Shown one piece after another: positions 30,226 to 32,314 of a DNA stretch of 32,314 bases; position 1 is the first letter of the stretch, and every line of letters starts with the position of its first letter. Source of the DNA: an uncultured Acidimicrobiaceae bacterium (GTDB taxonomy: Bacteria; Actinomycetota; Acidimicrobiia; Acidimicrobiales; SZUA-35); NCBI GenBank assembly GCA_947259095.1, contig CAMYLA010000116.1:1-32314 (forward strand), read 5' to 3'. The notes beneath the pieces were generated by a model. It searched no databases. It was not told where the DNA came from and was given only the letters and a program-made list of their open reading frames with translations. A program made the position numbers and the translations under genes.

Positions 30226-32109
30226 GTGGTGGCTGAACGACTGAGGCCGCAGCGCGCCACGGGAGCGGCGCGCTCTTTTCGCAATCGGATGCGGTATCGG
30301 TTCGATCGATTGTTGGCACGGGGTACCTGGGCGGTGCTGCTCTGGCTGGGTGCTCTCACGTTCGTCGTGGTCCTTGCGAGCACGACGTTGCTGGTGCTGT
30401 TCGGCGTGACCTTTGCCGGGAGCGAGAATCAGTCCTGGCTCGAGGACTTCTGGCAGACCCTGCTTCGGATCCTGGACACCGGAACGATGGCCGGTGACGT
30501 CGGCTGGGGCCGCCGCGTCCTGTCTCTGATCGTGACACTGGTGGGCCTGCTGCTCGCCGGCACGCTGATCGGCCTCATCGCGGCCGGAATCGAGCAGCGA
30601 GTCGAGCGCCTCCAGCAGGGCCGTAGCATGGTCGTCGAGTCGGGCCACTACGTCGTGCTGGGCTATTCCGGCCGGCTTCCCGTGGTGATCGAGCAGTTGA
30701 CGACGGCGGGCGCCGACACCGATCGAGATGTGGTCGTCGTGATGGCCGATCGCGATCCCTCGGCGGTGAGCAAACTGCTTCGCACCGGGGTGGCCCCGGC
30801 GGGCCGGAGTCGAATTGTGGTCAGGTCTGGTGACCCGCGCCAGCCGTCGACGCTCGAACTCGCCAGCATCGACCTGGCGCGCGCCGTGGTCGTACTCGCC
30901 GACGATGATGACCCTGGCGATGGCGGCGTCATCACGACCGTACTGGCCCTGGGCCAGCTGATCGGGTTCGATCGAGTGCCCGTCATCGCCGAGGTATCGA
31001 GCGTGCGGATCGGTGAAGAGCTCGTCCGTGCCACCGGGCCGGCGGTTCATCCGGTGGCAGCAACCGTGGCCGCGGCACGCGTGGCGTCCTTCGTGCTGCG
31101 GCAACCGGGGTTGGGCGAAATCGTCGAGGAGCTCACCGATGCAGCAGGGTCGGGGATCTACGTGACGGAGGCGCCCGAGGTCGTCGGCATGCCGTTCGGC
31201 GATCTGATCTTCCGCTTCGATCGGGCACGGCCGATCGGGCGTGTTCGACGCGACGGCAATGTCGAGATCAACCCCGAGCCGTCCACCGTGTTCGAGCACG
31301 GTGATCGTCTCGTCTCGATCGCGCCAGAGCGCGCCGCCGTGGTCCCGTCCTGGCATGGCAGACCTGCACCCCCTGGACAGGTGATCGATCTGTCGATCGC
31401 ACCGGTCGGGATGCGGCTGTTGTTCCTGGGTTGGGGTCGGCTAGGTCCGCCGCTACTCGCTCAGTTCGACGACTTCGCCGCTCCGAGTTCGACGGTCACC
31501 ATCGTCCACGACACTGCCGTCATCGCCCACCAAGAGATCGAGCTCCCCGCTGCGGTGAACTTCGAGGTCGCGACCGTCCCACGATCGGACTGGGCGTTGT
31601 CTCTGGACGCCGATCTGACGTCGGTCGTGCTGCTGGGAGCGTCCGGTGGGAGCGGTCCTGATGATGCCGATGGCCGCACCTTGCTCGACCTCATGCTCGT
31701 CAAGCGAATGCTTCGTGCCGGTGCCCGCCCGCGGCCCCAGCTGTTCGTGCATCTCGTCGAGGCAGGCCGGGCGACCCTCGCGGAGGTCGACGGCATCGAC
31801 GAATTCGTCATCAGTGACGCGCTGGGAAGCCGACTACTCGCCCAGTTCGCCCGCTCTCCCGAACGACGCCGTGTGCTCCTGGAACTGTACGCCGCCGACG
31901 GCCCGTCCCTGCACCTCGTCTCACCCGCCCGGCTCGGCGCCGCCGACGCGGGCGACTTCGGCGACATCGTTGCGGCAGCCGCCTCGGCTGGGCTGATCGC
32001 CATAGGAATACTGCGGGTCACCGACCGCGGCACCCAAGTCGTCTTGTCCCCTCCGGTCGCTGACCGTATCGAGCTGGCACCAGACGACCAGATCGTGATC
32101 GTCGGCTGA
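30226..32109 (+). CDS. CASTOR/POLLUX-type ion-channel protein
   Basis: A 627-residue protein resembling plant CASTOR/POLLUX (DMI1) channels and their bacterial relatives. Two membrane segments (about residues 34-62 and 98-122) flank a pore-like loop SWLEDFWQTLLRILDTGTMA. A large cytoplasmic part with tandem RCK/TrkA-N-like Rossmann folds follows: SGHYVVLGYSGRLPVVIEQL near 140, LARAVVVLADDDDPGDGG near 220, and a second unit starting MRLLFLGWGRLGPPLLAQFD near 390. In plants these are Ca/K-permeable channels of the nuclear envelope; the ion and role in bacteria are unknown. GTG 30226 or GTG 30229 is the start; ATG 30289 is a shorter option. Confidence 0.88.
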   Translation: MVAERLRPQRATGAARSFRNRMRYRFDRLLARGTWAVLLWLGALTFVVVLASTTLLVLFGVTFAGSENQSWLEDFWQTLLRILDTGTMAGDVGWGRRVLSLIVTLVGLLLAGTLIGLIAAGIEQRVERLQQGRSMVVESGHYVVLGYSGRLPVVIEQLTTAGADTDRDVVVVMADRDPSAVSKLLRTGVAPAGRSRIVVRSGDPRQPSTLELASIDLARAVVVLADDDDPGDGGVITTVLALGQLIGFDRVPVIAEVSSVRIGEELVRATGPAVHPVAATVAAARVASFVLRQPGLGEIVEELTDAAGSGIYVTEAPEVVGMPFGDLIFRFDRARPIGRVRRDGNVEINPEPSTVFEHGDRLVSIAPERAAVVPSWHGRPAPPGQVIDLSIAPVGMRLLFLGWGRLGPPLLAQFDDFAAPSSTVTIVHDTAVIAHQEIELPAAVNFEVATVPRSDWALSLDADLTSVVLLGASGGSGPDDADGRTLLDLMLVKRMLRAGARPRPQLFVHLVEAGRATLAEVDGIDEFVISDALGSRLLAQFARSPERRRVLLELYAADGPSLHLVSPARLGAADAGDFGDIVAAAASAGLIAIGILRVTDRGTQVVLSPPVADRIELAPDDQIVIVG

Positions 32110-32111
32110 GG

Positions 32112-32314
32112 TCAGCCCCGCCCAACCATACGTTCGGCGATCGCACGCGCCGGGCGGGCTCCGACCGCCCGAACAATGCCCAATCGATCGATGCCGTACA
32201 GCGTTCGAGGTTCCGTTCTCGCATTCCCAGCTCGTGACGACGCCGACGGTCCGCGGCCACCCAGGAGATGTTGCCGCGTGCGGACCGCACTGAGTGCCAG
32301 AGCGCGTCCGGCGA
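32112..32314 (-). CDS. Possible C-terminal end of a leftward gene running off the window
   Basis: On the minus strand a frame open to the window edge ends at TGA 32114-32112 with TLYGIDRLGIVRAVGARPAR then AIAERMVGRG, which reads like a real protein C-terminus and converges neatly on the channel gene. An adjacent frame also looks protein-like farther from the stop (ISWVAADRRRRHELGMRERN), so either a frameshift is present or one of the two is coincidence. I cannot name a family. Confidence 0.3.
   Translation of the reverse strand, partial: AGRALALSAVRTRQHLLGGRGPSASSRAGNARTEPRTLYGIDRLGIVRAVGARPARAIAERMVGRG

Overview
The window is a 32.3 kb piece of a GC-rich chromosome. GTG starts, 4-nt stop/start overlaps, TAnnnT-type -10 boxes that often sit 6-7 nt before the start codon (leaderless transcripts), and families such as HxlR-SCP2, DUF1772, DUF2867 and DUF4386 point to an actinomycete (Actinomycetota), perhaps Acidimicrobiia. 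The phylum is well supported by these traits; the class is only an inference. No rRNA, tRNA, CRISPR array or intact transposon was found.

Layout. (1) 1-4352: the 3' part of a thiamine-diphosphate enzyme, a DHRS12-like SDR, cytidine deaminase, and an overlapping Rossmann/DUF2867 protein. (2) 4580-5727: an anti-sigma factor and SigB/SigF-type sigma factor, translationally coupled. (3) 5828-6469: an AhpC/TSA-type redoxin whose reading frame is interrupted by a UGA exactly where the first Cys of a CxxC redox motif belongs. A hairpin with bacterial SECIS features starts just downstream, so this is most likely a selenoprotein and is the main discovery of the window. (4) 6486-8100: a divergent methyltransferase / HxlR-SCP2 regulator pair whose two start codons lie inside mirrored copies of the same 12-mer. 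(5) 8231-14377: the phenylacetate module. paaABCDE (phenylacetyl-CoA epoxidase) runs rightwards and paaK-paaX (phenylacetate-CoA ligase and repressor) runs leftwards. Both promoters carry the same two-part site, ATATGAYAC with a mirrored copy at identical spacing, which is a candidate PaaX operator.

(6) 14457-18043: a Rho_N/alanine-rich protein, an ABM-like monomer, and a leftward four-gene operon (membrane protein, DUF1772 protein, histidine kinase, NarL-type regulator). The kinase carries two frameshifts. (7) 18318-23003: three regulator-linked oxidoreductase or membrane loci: a MerR-VOC fusion with an aldo/keto reductase, TetR with an MDR oxidoreductase, and a DUF4386 membrane protein. The MerR promoter has the diagnostic 19-bp spacer with a dyad in it, and the TetR gap has two copies of a palindromic operator. 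(8) 23045-24680: nitronate monooxygenase and an NTF2-like protein, both probably leaderless.

(9) 24772-32314: a stretch that looks less strongly GC-biased in its codons. It holds a HAMP-GAF-GGDEF diguanylate cyclase, a small zinc-ribbon protein, a UPF0158 protein, about 0.9 kb of non-coding DNA with a broken IS256-family transposase remnant, a secreted/membrane Vps62-domain fusion protein, and a CASTOR/POLLUX-type ion-channel protein. The right edge may hold the end of one more leftward gene.
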